Source: Aureitalea sp. L0-47
Lineage (GTDB): Bacteria; Bacteroidota; Bacteroidia; Flavobacteriales; Flavobacteriaceae
Direction of reading: 5' to 3'
Assembly: GCF_026126405.1 (NCBI RefSeq)
Contig: NZ_JAFMTQ010000010.1
Span: 60,473 to 124,472 of the forward strand
Length of the DNA: 64,000 nt
The position numbers and the translations under genes are program-made. Every line of letters begins with the position of its first letter. The stretch's first letter is position 1. Of this stretch, positions 36,200-44,912 are shown in pieces. The notes below the pieces were generated by a model. It was not told the origin of the DNA. It searched no databases and was given only the letters and a program-made list of their open reading frames with translations.

Positions 36200-37265
36200 T
36201 CTGCAAAATTTCACTGTACACCTTTAGATATTCCAAGGCCGTTTCGTTCCAATTAAAGGACTTAGCCCTTTCGATATACCAGTTTTCGTAAAACGCCTTG
36301 TTTTCATGAAAAGCGTGCATCCCTTTTTCTAATATACCTTTCATGTATTCCGGATCGTAATGATCCCAGTAGAATGCATGTTCGCCACCAATTTCTGGTA
36401 AGGAGGTATTATTGGAGATGAATACCGGTTTTCCATATCTCATAGCTTCGATGGGTGGAATACCAAAGCCCTCACGCAGAGAAGGAAAAACAAAGGCATC
36501 ACAGTGTTTTAAATAGAATTTCTTTTCGGTATCCGCTACCTTTCCTGTGAGTAAGACCCTTTTGTTCAAGCTGTACTCGTTTACTTTTTCCTTTAATCTC
36601 TCTGCGTATTCTGAAGAGTCACTACCCGAAAGCACCAAATTATAGTCGGGTAGGAGACGCAGCATTTCCACCAGGCTTATGAAATTCTTTCGCTCACTGA
36701 AGTCGCCAATGGAATACAAAAAAGGCTTCTCCGGGAATACAGGAGGCGCGTAATCCTCTGGAATATCCGTATTAGTTATCGTATTCCCATTGTGAATTAC
36801 AAACTCCGGCACATTGGGAACTTCGAAATGTGCATGAGTGTCTTTCCTGGCGAATTCCGAAATATAGGTGATAGCCGTAGCTCGTTTTAACTTCTCCCTG
36901 AATTTTGCCTTTAACTTCTCCTGAAGGCCTTCGCTGCCTTCAGTAATAAAATGGATATCGTGAACCGTAAGTAAATAAGGAATATCAAAGTAAGGCTCGA
37001 TCTTTATGTTCTGATTAAGGCAATGCCAGAGGTTGTACTTTTTCTTTATTCTGAAGGGTTTATGACGGGTGATCGAGCGGTATTTTTTATAACTGAATGT
37101 ATCACCGAATTCTTCCTCCAGGGCATTTGTGTTTTTGGCGTGCAATACGATCTCCAATTCGGATGGCTTGTTCGCTGCAATTCCTTTGATCAGGTGATAG
37201 TTGAACTGACCGAAACCGGAGTACTTGTTCTTGATATTGTGAGATTCCAGGAATAATGTTTTCAT
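36189..37265 (-). CDS. Glycosyltransferase family 4 (GT-B)
   Basis: A 358-residue retaining glycosyltransferase. The C-terminal half holds PFLYSIGDFSERKNFISLVEM, then AFVFPSLREGFGIPPIEAMRYGKPV with the E-x7-E motif (E in REGFG, E in IEAMRYG), and SLPEIGGEHAFYWD. It follows the MFS transporter gene with a 4-nt overlap. It acts in the cytoplasm on a lipid-linked or lipid A-linked acceptor. The sugar is unknown. Confidence 0.92.
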   Translation of the reverse strand: MKTLFLESHNIKNKYSGFGQFNYHLIKGIAANKPSELEIVLHAKNTNALEEEFGDTFSYKKYRSITRHKPFRIKKKYNLWHCLNQNIKIEPYFDIPYLLTVHDIHFITEGSEGLQEKLKAKFREKLKRATAITYISEFARKDTHAHFEVPNVPEFVIHNGNTITNTDIPEDYAPPVFPEKPFLYSIGDFSERKNFISLVEMLRLLPDYNLVLSGSDSSEYAERLKEKVNEYSLNKRVLLTGKVADTEKKFYLKHCDAFVFPSLREGFGIPPIEAMRYGKPVFISNNTSLPEIGGEHAFYWDHYDPEYMKGILEKGMHAFHENKAFYENWYIERAKSFNWNETALEYLKVYSEILQIKD

Positions 37266-38500
37266 ACTGACTCGGTTGAGGGTGCAGCATCAGGATTTTC
37301 CTTCACGAAGCCGGAGAATGCAATTAAAACTATACCGAAGATGAGGTATAGTGCGAGACCGATCTTTAATCCGGGATAGCCCATAAATTCCATGAAGAAT
37401 GGAGTAACCAGGCCAACAACTCTAAACATCAACCTTCCCGGCAAATACGCGATCGACAAGATTATCGCGAGGTATTTCGGATTGCTGTGTTTTGTGATCA
37501 GGGAAAGGATGGTAGGAGCCACGAAAATTTCGGCCAGGCCTACCAGTATCATTCCGAAGATAAATAGCGCCGTATTCAATCCGGATCCGTCGGGTGAGAT
37601 GATCAAAACCAGGGCATAAGCTAGAGAAGCGCAAATAAATCCTATACCTATCTTCATTACCCTGTTCAGTTTAATAACCATCCAAAGGAAACCAAATACC
37701 AGGGCAAAAATGAGTACAAACCCTGAATTCATGGAAGACCAGATCCTGTTCAAGAATGATGAGGTATTTGCAGATTGCCCCACATCATAGCCTAAAACAT
37801 ACATGTCTCCTGCCCCAAATTCATAAAGTCCCCAGAAGAATGCAGAGATCAATATGGCTGCCCCAATCCAAATGACACGCGTACTAAAAGTGCTTGTAGC
37901 CAGACTTTTAGATTCTTTGATATCTAATTTCGGACTAAAGAACATTGATATCATCGCGCAAAGCGACAGGACTCCTCCAAGGATAAAACCAAGAACGAAG
38001 CTTTCTTCACCTAGCAGGCCAATTATCAGTGTTCCAAGAAATGCACCGATGTTTATGGCAAAATAGAGGAAAGTAAAACCACTGTCCATGCTATGCTTCC
38101 TATAATAATAGTTCTTTCCAAACAAACTCAGGAGATTGGGAGAATAGATCCCTGCACCCAGTCCTAATAATCCAATTCCCGCATAAACGGTAAATTCCAT
38201 GGGCAGGCATAATACAAAGGCTCCTATGGCCTGGATTGCAGCCCCAATTATGGCAGCTATTCGATTACCGAGGATCAGGTCGCCTAACAGTGCTCCAAGA
38301 ATTTCGGCTCCCACTATTGTTCCCGCTAGCCAACCATATATACCAATTGCCTGGTAATGATCCATGGCGAATACCTCACTTGTGAGGTAAAGGACCAGTA
38401 AGCCTCTTATACCATAATAAGAAGCTCGCTCCAGTGCCCTGGAGGTCATATGAATAAATGTAGTCCAGTTGTGTCCTTTCTGATTAGTGATTGCTTCCAT
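37262..38500 (-). CDS. POT/PTR2-like major facilitator transporter
   Basis: A 412-residue inner-membrane protein with about 12 helices. The N-terminal ERASYYGIRGLLVLYL and the FTFLYFAINIGAFLG segment match the proton-coupled peptide transporter (POT) family motifs. It is shorter than DtpT-type proteins (~460-500), so it may lack the two extra central helices. The adjacent GT4 gene overlaps its end by 4 nt, yet it need not move a glycan: POT proteins take up di/tripeptides. Substrate uncertain. Confidence 0.8.
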   Translation of the reverse strand: MEAITNQKGHNWTTFIHMTSRALERASYYGIRGLLVLYLTSEVFAMDHYQAIGIYGWLAGTIVGAEILGALLGDLILGNRIAAIIGAAIQAIGAFVLCLPMEFTVYAGIGLLGLGAGIYSPNLLSLFGKNYYYRKHSMDSGFTFLYFAINIGAFLGTLIIGLLGEESFVLGFILGGVLSLCAMISMFFSPKLDIKESKSLATSTFSTRVIWIGAAILISAFFWGLYEFGAGDMYVLGYDVGQSANTSSFLNRIWSSMNSGFVLIFALVFGFLWMVIKLNRVMKIGIGFICASLAYALVLIISPDGSGLNTALFIFGMILVGLAEIFVAPTILSLITKHSNPKYLAIILSIAYLPGRLMFRVVGLVTPFFMEFMGYPGLKIGLALYLIFGIVLIAFSGFVKENPDAAPSTESV

Positions 38501-38511
38501 CTTGAATTCGG

Positions 38512-39273
38512 TTAGTTAATCTTCCTGTACAGCAGCCACAGATTCACGTAGCGCTTGAAAACAGAAAACCCGTTGATATATGCTAAGATAAAGCCTTCTT
38601 TGCCATCAAGGATCCCGAGTCGGATGAGATATTGGTGCCAAAACCTGTAAAGCGGTCTAAAAAAGAAGTGCATTAATGTGGGGCGTTTACCCTGGTCGTA
38701 TAACATTTTTGCCTGTAAAGCACTGTAGCGGTGCATTTTTGCTGTGTAATCGTCAATACCTTGATAAGTGTAATGTGGAACCCGCGATTTTAGTTTGGCT
38801 GTGGAGCCATTTACGTCTAGCACTTCATGTACCAGATTATCGTTATAACGGCAATTTTCTTTATTGAATACTCGCACTACCCAGTCGTTTTGCAGCCCGC
38901 TGTATTTTATTCGTTTCCCCATAAAATAAAAATCACGTTTTACATAAAATGCACTGGCCGAACTCTTTTGAATGGTAGTTGTAATCTCCTCGGACAGGGG
39001 TTTGGTGATTTCCTCATCGAGATCGAAGAAAACAACCCAGTCGTTCGCAGCTTTGGAAATGGCAAAATTCTTTTGAGACGAAAAATTATCAAATTTCCGT
39101 TGATGAACGGTCACATTAGGATAGGATGATGCACGGGCAACCGTTTCATCCTTGCTGAAGGAATCCACGATCACGATCTCGTCGGCAAACCACAGGCTTT
39201 TGATAAATCCATCGATATTCTTTTCCTCGTTAAGGGTAATGGCAAGAGCCGAAATGGGAATCTGGTCTTTCAA
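38512..39273 (-). CDS. Glycosyltransferase family 2 (WaaE/KdtX-like), paralogue A
   Basis: A 253-residue GT2 enzyme with TTG start at 39273. The N terminus LAITLNEEKNIDGFIKSLWFADEIVIVDSFSKDET, the DLDEEIT block and the C-terminal VHEVL...HYTYQGIDDY region match WaaE/KdtX-type glucosyltransferases that extend the LPS core. It is clearly related over its whole length to the gene at 40032-40769 (same LADEI-DSFS, VHE-L, HYTYxG and RFYVKL-like end), so the pair arose by duplication. The stop is 11 nt before the MFS start. Confidence 0.9.
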   Translation of the reverse strand: MKDQIPISALAITLNEEKNIDGFIKSLWFADEIVIVDSFSKDETVARASSYPNVTVHQRKFDNFSSQKNFAISKAANDWVVFFDLDEEITKPLSEEITTTIQKSSASAFYVKRDFYFMGKRIKYSGLQNDWVVRVFNKENCRYNDNLVHEVLDVNGSTAKLKSRVPHYTYQGIDDYTAKMHRYSALQAKMLYDQGKRPTLMHFFFRPLYRFWHQYLIRLGILDGKEGFILAYINGFSVFKRYVNLWLLYRKIN

Positions 39274-39330
39274 AAGGCCGCTAGTTTGGGTAAAAGTAAT
39301 AATTTTACAAGGATTCCACAGCTCAGTACA

Positions 39331-40035
39331 ATGGCAAAACTTCCAATTTTAATGTATCATCATGTTAGCACGGATTCCAGTTCCGGCCTCACCATTGGGG
39401 TATCGGAATTGGAAGCCCAATTTTCATGGATCAATGAGCAGGGTTATTCTACCTGGCATCTTAGCGAATTAAAAGATCGCACCGACCTTCCGAAGGGAAA
39501 GAACATGGTAATTACCTTCGATGACGCCTATGTGAGTTTTATGGAACTAGCTTTGCCTTTGCTTCAGAAATACGAGCTCAAAGCCACTGTTTTTGTACCC
39601 CTGGGCTTCCTTGGTAAAACGGACGAATGGAATAGTGGTGAACTACCAATAATGACTTCAGCTGACCTGGCCGCGCTAGACCCTTCCGCAGTTGAATTGA
39701 GTTACCATTCGTTTGGGCATCCGAAGTATCATGAGATTTCCTTGGATGAGGTTGCTTCCGATATGGATAAGTGTTTTGAGTTGGTAGGTAAATCAGGACT
39801 TAGTTTCAGTAATTCCCTGGCATATCCCTATGGCAAGTACCCAAGGGACAAAGGGGCTAAGGTAGAATTTGTAAACATGCTTAAAAATCGTGGAATACAC
39901 TTTGGTCTCCGAATTGGGAACCGCGTTAACCGCTTTCCGTTTCCAAATCCGTTCGAAATCCAGCGACTCGATATTAAAGGGGAATACAGCATGGCTAAAT
40001 TCAGTAGAAAAGTAAAATACGGAAAGTTGCTTTAG
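39331..40035 (+). CDS. Polysaccharide deacetylase (NodB-like)
   Basis: A 234-residue carbohydrate esterase family 4 type protein; start chosen at 39331 (MAKLPILMYHHVSTD), as the 15 codons upstream have no clear function. Motif 1 is VITFDDAY, motif 2 is SYHSFGHPKYHE with the metal-ligand histidines, and motif 3-like SLAYPYGKYPRD follows. It could remove N- or O-acetyl groups from a surface sugar. The stop overlaps the convergent GT2 gene by 4 nt (40032-40035). No signal peptide is present, so it acts in the cytoplasm. Confidence 0.87.
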   Translation: MAKLPILMYHHVSTDSSSGLTIGVSELEAQFSWINEQGYSTWHLSELKDRTDLPKGKNMVITFDDAYVSFMELALPLLQKYELKATVFVPLGFLGKTDEWNSGELPIMTSADLAALDPSAVELSYHSFGHPKYHEISLDEVASDMDKCFELVGKSGLSFSNSLAYPYGKYPRDKGAKVEFVNMLKNRGIHFGLRIGNRVNRFPFPNPFEIQRLDIKGEYSMAKFSRKVKYGKLL

Positions 40036-40769
40036 CGCAGCTGTTTGTGTAACAAGCGAAGTTTTACATATCGTTGAAAGACTCCGTAAGCATTGACCAT
40101 GGCTACAGTTAAGCCTGGAATTCCATCCCGGAAACCTCCTTTCAGAATGTAAGAGCGAAAAAACCGATATCCGGGCTTTATCCAAAGGTGAAACCAGGTG
40201 GCTTTCTTACCTTTTTCATACAGCTGCTCTGCCTGGAACCATGCGTAGGACTCCTTTTTCAGGATGTAAGGTTCTAGTCCTTTGTAGGTATAATGAAGCA
40301 TGTGATTCTTCAATTTCCCTATACTGCCTTCACAATGTAACTTTTCATGGACTGTACCGGTGTAATGCGCCCCTGCACGCTTCACAAGCCTAAGCACATC
40401 GTCGCTGTGATGGTAGAGGAAACGATTCATATAAAAATGCGGAAAATTGATCTTGTATCCGCTGTGCTTTGGTTGAGAAATAGTTTGCTTTATCTCGTCT
40501 TCCAGGGAATGTGTCACGCGCTCATCGGCATCCAGGAATAACACCCACTCTCCCGAAGCATGTTCAAGGGCGTAGTTCTTTTGAGCTGAAAAATTATCAA
40601 ACTCCCGCTGAAGTAACTTGGTTATGTACGGTTTGGCCAATTCTACCGTTTTATCGGTGCTGAAGGAATCGATAAGGATGATCTCATCGGCAAATGATAC
40701 CGATCTGAGGGCGTCTTCTATATAATCTTCTTCGTTAAAAGACGGAATGATCACCGATAGTGTACGCAT
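40032..40769 (-). CDS. Glycosyltransferase family 2 (WaaE/KdtX-like), paralogue B
   Basis: A 245-residue GT2 enzyme. The N terminus LSVIIPSFNEEDYIEDALRSVSFADEIILIDSFSTDKT and the DADERVT block with the catalytic metal site are present. HYTYKGLEPY, the LYEKGKKAT segment and the ending QRYVKLRLLHKQLR match paralogue A at 38512. The two flank the deacetylase, which suggests duplication followed by insertion or rearrangement. Donor unknown. Confidence 0.92.
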   Translation of the reverse strand: MRTLSVIIPSFNEEDYIEDALRSVSFADEIILIDSFSTDKTVELAKPYITKLLQREFDNFSAQKNYALEHASGEWVLFLDADERVTHSLEDEIKQTISQPKHSGYKINFPHFYMNRFLYHHSDDVLRLVKRAGAHYTGTVHEKLHCEGSIGKLKNHMLHYTYKGLEPYILKKESYAWFQAEQLYEKGKKATWFHLWIKPGYRFFRSYILKGGFRDGIPGLTVAMVNAYGVFQRYVKLRLLHKQLR

Positions 40770-40792
40770 AGGGCAAACTTACTAAATAACTT

Positions 40793-40800
40793 TATCTTTG
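40793..40800 (+). promoter_or_regulatory. Predicted -7 box of the GT2 pair at 40806
   Basis: A perfect TATCTTTG ending 5 nt before the ATG at 40806, so transcription should start at or next to the start codon (leaderless). Confidence 0.5.
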
Positions 40801-40805
40801 CACCC

Positions 40806-41639
40806 ATGAAGGCCTTAGACACGTCCATCATAATAAGCACTTATAATTCCCCCGCCTGGCTGGAAAAAGTGTTATTGGGATACAACAATCAGACCTATAG
40901 AAATTTCGAGATTGTCATAGCCGATGATGGTTCAGGGGAAGAAACCAGAACCCTGGTCGATAAAATGTCGGGCGAAGTGTTCTATCCCATAGTACACGTT
41001 TGGCATGAAGATGATGGTTTTCAAAAGTCGATGATCCTTAACAAGGCTATACAGCAGTGCAATTCACCCTACATTATCATGAGTGACGGGGATTGTATAC
41101 CGCGCAAGGACTTCGTGGAGCAGCACGTGAAATTCAGGGAGGAAGGATACTTTCTCTCAGGAGGATATTTCATGCTGCCGATGGATATTTCAGAAATGAT
41201 AAGCAGGGATACTATTTATTCTGAAGATTGCTTCAATGTATCCTGGTTGAAAAAACACGGACTCAAATCTTCCTTCAAAAACAATAAGCTAAGTGCTAGC
41301 GGCGCCCTTGCCAGTATCCTGAATGCTGTAACACCAACGAATGCCAGTTGGAACGGACATAATGCAAGCGGTTGGAAAGAAGACATCGTGGCTGTAAACG
41401 GATTTGATGAACGCATGCAGTATGGCGGACAGGACCGAGAATTGGGTGAGCGCCTGATGAATTATGGCATCAAGAGCAAACAGATCCGCTATAATGCCGT
41501 GGTCTTACATTTGGATCATCCCAGGGGGTATAAGAACCAGGAATCCATCGATAAGAATCGGGCAATTCGCAAGGAAACCCGGGATCAACGTAAAAAATGG
41601 ACGGATTATGGAATTATCCAGAAAACAATCGCCGAATGA
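40806..41639 (+). CDS. Glycosyltransferase family 2 with galactosyltransferase-type C-terminal domain, copy 1
   Basis: A 277-residue GT2 enzyme. The N-terminal domain has IIISTYNSPAWLEKVLLGYNNQTY, IADDGSGEET and the metal-binding SDGDCIPRKDF. The C-terminal GT7C-like block is NGFDERMQYGGQDRELGERLMNYGIKSKQIRYNAVVLHLDHPRGY (split across residues ~195-240). The next gene is a second copy, overlapping by 4 nt (ATGA), so the two are co-translated. They may add similar residues to one glycan. Confidence 0.93.
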   Translation: MKALDTSIIISTYNSPAWLEKVLLGYNNQTYRNFEIVIADDGSGEETRTLVDKMSGEVFYPIVHVWHEDDGFQKSMILNKAIQQCNSPYIIMSDGDCIPRKDFVEQHVKFREEGYFLSGGYFMLPMDISEMISRDTIYSEDCFNVSWLKKHGLKSSFKNNKLSASGALASILNAVTPTNASWNGHNASGWKEDIVAVNGFDERMQYGGQDRELGERLMNYGIKSKQIRYNAVVLHLDHPRGYKNQESIDKNRAIRKETRDQRKKWTDYGIIQKTIAE

Positions 41640-42445
41640 GCTCCGTATCGGTCATTTTGAGTACTTATAACCAGCCGGATTGGCTTGTTAAAGCTCTATG
41701 GGGATTCGAACAGCAAACTTATAAAGACTTTGAAATCATCATAGCTGATGATGGTTCGGGCAGTGAAACAAAGGCGGTTATAGATAATTTTCAGAAAAAA
41801 TCAAACTTACGGATCAAACACGTCTGGCAGGAAGATGACGGCTTTCGAAAAACAGTAATTCTGAATAAAGCAATCATGGCTTCGGAAGGAGAGTATCTAA
41901 TATTTTCGGATGGTGATTGTATACCGAGAAACGACCTCGTAGTTCGCCATATCGAATTGAGGAGATCCGGATGTTTTCTCTCCGGTGGGTATTTCAAACT
42001 ACCTGAGCATGTCTCACAGATTATTTCAAAGGAAGATATTCAAACACAGCGCTGTTTCGACACGGATTGGTTAATTGAGAAAGGTGTTAAGAAATCTTTC
42101 AAATTGAATAAATTTAGCAAGGGCGAACTAAAAGAACGATTGTTGAATACTTTAACCCCTACCAAAGCTACCTGGGATGGAAATAATGCCTCGGGCTGGC
42201 GAAAGGATATATTGAACGTAAATGGGTTTGACGAACGTATGGAGTACGGGGGTGAAGATCGTGAATTCGGGGAAAGGCTTATGAATAGTGGAATTAAAGC
42301 TGTGCAGGCACGCTACGGACTAATAACCCTTCATTTACATCACGAACGAGGGTACGTAAAGCCTGAGATGATAGAAAAAAATAATAAGATCCGCAGGGAA
42401 ACAAGGCGAAACAAAGCTACTAGAACCGAGTTTGGCATTAAGTGA
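41636..42445 (+). CDS. Glycosyltransferase family 2 with galactosyltransferase-type C-terminal domain, copy 2
   Basis: A 269-residue paralogue of the gene at 40806; by eye about half the residues match. The start at 41636 (MSSVSVILSTYNQPDWLVKAL) overlaps the upstream stop by 4 nt; the longer frame at 41597 is not needed. SDGDCIPRNDL, NGFDERMEYGGEDREFGERLMNSGIK and HLHHERGY are conserved. Its stop TGA abuts the stop of the convergent methyltransferase gene, making the palindrome TGATCA at 42443-42448. Confidence 0.93.
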   Translation: MSSVSVILSTYNQPDWLVKALWGFEQQTYKDFEIIIADDGSGSETKAVIDNFQKKSNLRIKHVWQEDDGFRKTVILNKAIMASEGEYLIFSDGDCIPRNDLVVRHIELRRSGCFLSGGYFKLPEHVSQIISKEDIQTQRCFDTDWLIEKGVKKSFKLNKFSKGELKERLLNTLTPTKATWDGNNASGWRKDILNVNGFDERMEYGGEDREFGERLMNSGIKAVQARYGLITLHLHHERGYVKPEMIEKNNKIRRETRRNKATRTEFGIK

Positions 42446-43027
42446 TCAAACTTTTTTATAAGCGCCAATTTTCCAGTACCGCAACTCCTCATCGGTAGTG
42501 ACCTTGGTAAACGCCAATTCCTTCAACCTCGAATTGTCCTTAAAATACTCCCAACATCCCGTGCCTTCCCTGTATATGGAAATGATCATTATTCCTTGGT
42601 GGTTTAAGTGATCCAGCATTCTGTCCAGGACATTTTGTTTTTCCGAATCGTGGATGTAGTAAAACGCTTCGTTGAATACGATGACATCGAAGTTGCGATC
42701 CGGTTGATACTTGATCGCATCTTCGGCAATGAACTCCGCTTTAGGAAAGTTCCGGGCTTTGGCTTTTTCAATAGAAACTTTTGAAAAATCCAAACCAAGG
42801 AAATAGCTGTACTCCATATCTTCCATCCTAAGATTAAGAACCCCATCTCCACAACCAATGTCCAGGATGGATGGGTTATTCGGCCCAAAATCACGGATGT
42901 ACTCTACGATCTGCTGATATCTAAAGGCCTCTTTCTCGCTCTGCAGGCTGTCCCATCGACCACTCTTGTATTGCTTGTTCCAGCGCAATTTTCGTCGCCA
43001 GTGATGAAATTTATCGATGATGTTCAT
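42446..43027 (-). CDS. Class I SAM-dependent methyltransferase
   Basis: A 193-residue methyltransferase with the SAM-binding ILDIGCGDGVLNLRM, the acidic LGLDFS at the end of strand 2, AEFIAEDA and FDVIVFNEAFYYI. The N-terminal WRRKLRWNKQYKSGRWD is typical of methyltransferases in glycan gene clusters. It follows the GT9 gene with a one-base gap, so both are one unit. Substrate unknown, probably a sugar or a small metabolite. Confidence 0.85.
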   Translation of the reverse strand: MNIIDKFHHWRRKLRWNKQYKSGRWDSLQSEKEAFRYQQIVEYIRDFGPNNPSILDIGCGDGVLNLRMEDMEYSYFLGLDFSKVSIEKAKARNFPKAEFIAEDAIKYQPDRNFDVIVFNEAFYYIHDSEKQNVLDRMLDHLNHQGIMIISIYREGTGCWEYFKDNSRLKELAFTKVTTDEELRYWKIGAYKKV

Positions 43028-43028
43028 A

Positions 43029-44108
43029 CTATTTTCTGGCGTTTTTAAGATGGTGTTCCAGGAAGGGTTTTAGTTTCTCCAGAATCATTTCCGGCGTTAA
43101 TTTTGAGTACAGTTCGGATGGATTCTCTTCTATTCTTCTTCTTTCTTCCAAGGTGAAACTATCGAACAGGTCAGGTTTTTCTTCCAGCAGATGGATGGAG
43201 TCATGTGTTTTTCCATCTTCGAAACTCGACCAGTGTTCCTTGTTCACATAAGGCGAATATATGGTAAAGGTAGGTTTGTATAAGGCCTTTGTAATGTGTA
43301 CACTTCCGCCTTCGTTTGAAACTAATAAATCACATTGGTTCATAAGTTTTATAAAACCCCGAATAGAGTCTTCGTAAATATCCAGATTGATCTGGTCCTT
43401 ACCCCTGCACAGGTAATAGATCTTATAGGCTTCGTCCTTTTGATGAGGTGCATAATTGAATAGTAAGGTCACCTTGTAATGATCCGTGATATAGTTGATA
43501 AGATCCGCAACATATTCGTATGGCATCGATTTCTGTGGTGTACTGCCTAATACTCCTAGCATGATCACCGGGTGATCAACATCCTTAAGTACGTTGTATT
43601 GTTTTTCTTCAGAAGAAAGAAAGATCTTTGGTTCATAATCCGGGTTATCCAATTCAAAGACAGAACTTATTAAATTGATTCGGTCTTCTATCGCCTTACC
43701 ACAGTTTTTCGAACGCTTTTCAAGAAAACTCACCGGGTGAGTATAAAAGGGTAGCTTCAGCGTCTTGTGTGCACGTTTCAGTCCGATGCGATACTCCGCC
43801 CGGCTCGACAGGCACATCATCCGACTTTGAAATTTAGAATACGGGTCGAAGATAATGTCGAATTTCGCCTTGCGCACTTTTTTTAGCGTCTTCATCAGGT
43901 TGGGGATCTTCTTCAGCTTTTTTTCCTTCACATGAATGATCTGATCAATATTGGGATTGTTCACAAGGACCCCCGCAGTGTAATCGTAGACGAAATAGGT
44001 TACATGGCTGTTTGGGAACACCTTTTTGATGTTATTGGCGATCACAGAACTGATGAGAACGTCCCCAATTCTTTTATTCTGAATGACAAGTATTTTCTTA
44101 GGTTGCAT
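43029..44108 (-). CDS. Glycosyltransferase family 9 (heptosyltransferase-like)
   Basis: A 359-residue GT-B enzyme of the LPS heptosyltransferase (GT9) family: KILVIQNKRIGDVLISSVIANNIKKVFP at the N terminus with the conserved IGD, then MLGVLGSTPQKSMPYEYVADLINY and a C-terminal CDLLVSNEGGSVHITKAL, which is the classic D-x-x-x-(S/T)-x-x-x-G-x-x-H-x-x-x-A donor motif. It supports a role of the cluster in LPS inner core. It diverges from the WaaP-like kinase gene. Confidence 0.93.
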   Translation of the reverse strand: MQPKKILVIQNKRIGDVLISSVIANNIKKVFPNSHVTYFVYDYTAGVLVNNPNIDQIIHVKEKKLKKIPNLMKTLKKVRKAKFDIIFDPYSKFQSRMMCLSSRAEYRIGLKRAHKTLKLPFYTHPVSFLEKRSKNCGKAIEDRINLISSVFELDNPDYEPKIFLSSEEKQYNVLKDVDHPVIMLGVLGSTPQKSMPYEYVADLINYITDHYKVTLLFNYAPHQKDEAYKIYYLCRGKDQINLDIYEDSIRGFIKLMNQCDLLVSNEGGSVHITKALYKPTFTIYSPYVNKEHWSSFEDGKTHDSIHLLEEKPDLFDSFTLEERRRIEENPSELYSKLTPEMILEKLKPFLEHHLKNARK

Positions 44109-44153
44109 TACCTTCGCAAAGTATCTCTTTTTTCGAAGTTATTAAAATTTGAC

Positions 44154-44909
44154 ATGGCCAAAACCTTTGTGATACATCCGGATTATAAATCAATTCGACC
44201 ACAGTTGGAGGAGGCGATCAATGGATTTTCGGAGAATAAAGATTTCATTACAAAAGGAGAGCGAAATGTGATCAAGAAAGTGAAGATCGGTGATGAGTTC
44301 TTCAATATAAAAAAGTTTAAGACACCAGGTTTGTTTCAAGGGCTGGTATATCGTTTCCTTCGGAAGAGCAAAGCCAGGCGTTCCTACGAGTACGCCCTCC
44401 GACTCACAGAACTAGGCATTAATACTCCTTTCCCTGTTTGTTTTTCTGAAGACTTTTCAGCAGGATTAAAAAAGAGTTATTATATCAGCAGGCACCTGGA
44501 TTACGACTTCGATTTCCGGGTGCTCAACCACAATCCGAAGTGGCCCAACAGAGATGAGATCCTGAGACAGGTGGCAAAGTTTACCTACGAATTACATGAA
44601 AACAAGGTGAATTTCCTGGATCATTCGCCTGGAAATACATTAATCGTCGATAAAGGGGAGGAGAAGTATGATTTTTACCTCATCGACCTCAACCGAATGC
44701 GTTTCGAGCCTATGTCCTTTGAAAAACGTATGCGGAATTTCCGAAGGCTTTGGTTATCAAAACACATGATCAACATCATGGCCGAAACCTATGCGAATCT
44801 TTCGAACAACACTTATGAACTTACGCATTCCCTCATGACAAAGTACAGCAGGGCATTTCAGAAGAAAGTGAATGCGAAGAAGGTGAGGAGGAGACGCAGG
44901 AATAATTAG
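44154..44909 (+). CDS. LPS kinase-like protein (Kdo/WaaP, InaA type)
   Basis: A 251-residue protein-kinase-fold enzyme, start at 44154 (MAKTFVIHPDYKSI). The active-site loop is FLDHSPGNTLI with D156 and N161, and the metal-binding Asp is D178 in FYLIDLNRMRF. The IKKFKTPGL segment supplies the ATP-binding lysine. Such kinases phosphorylate Kdo or heptose in the LPS core. The C terminus is a strongly basic tail (KKVNAKKVRRRRR), likely for membrane binding. It ends at the AT-rich convergent element. It closes the glycan cluster at its right side. Confidence 0.87.
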   Translation: MAKTFVIHPDYKSIRPQLEEAINGFSENKDFITKGERNVIKKVKIGDEFFNIKKFKTPGLFQGLVYRFLRKSKARRSYEYALRLTELGINTPFPVCFSEDFSAGLKKSYYISRHLDYDFDFRVLNHNPKWPNRDEILRQVAKFTYELHENKVNFLDHSPGNTLIVDKGEEKYDFYLIDLNRMRFEPMSFEKRMRNFRRLWLSKHMINIMAETYANLSNNTYELTHSLMTKYSRAFQKKVNAKKVRRRRRNN

Positions 44910-44912
44910 AAA

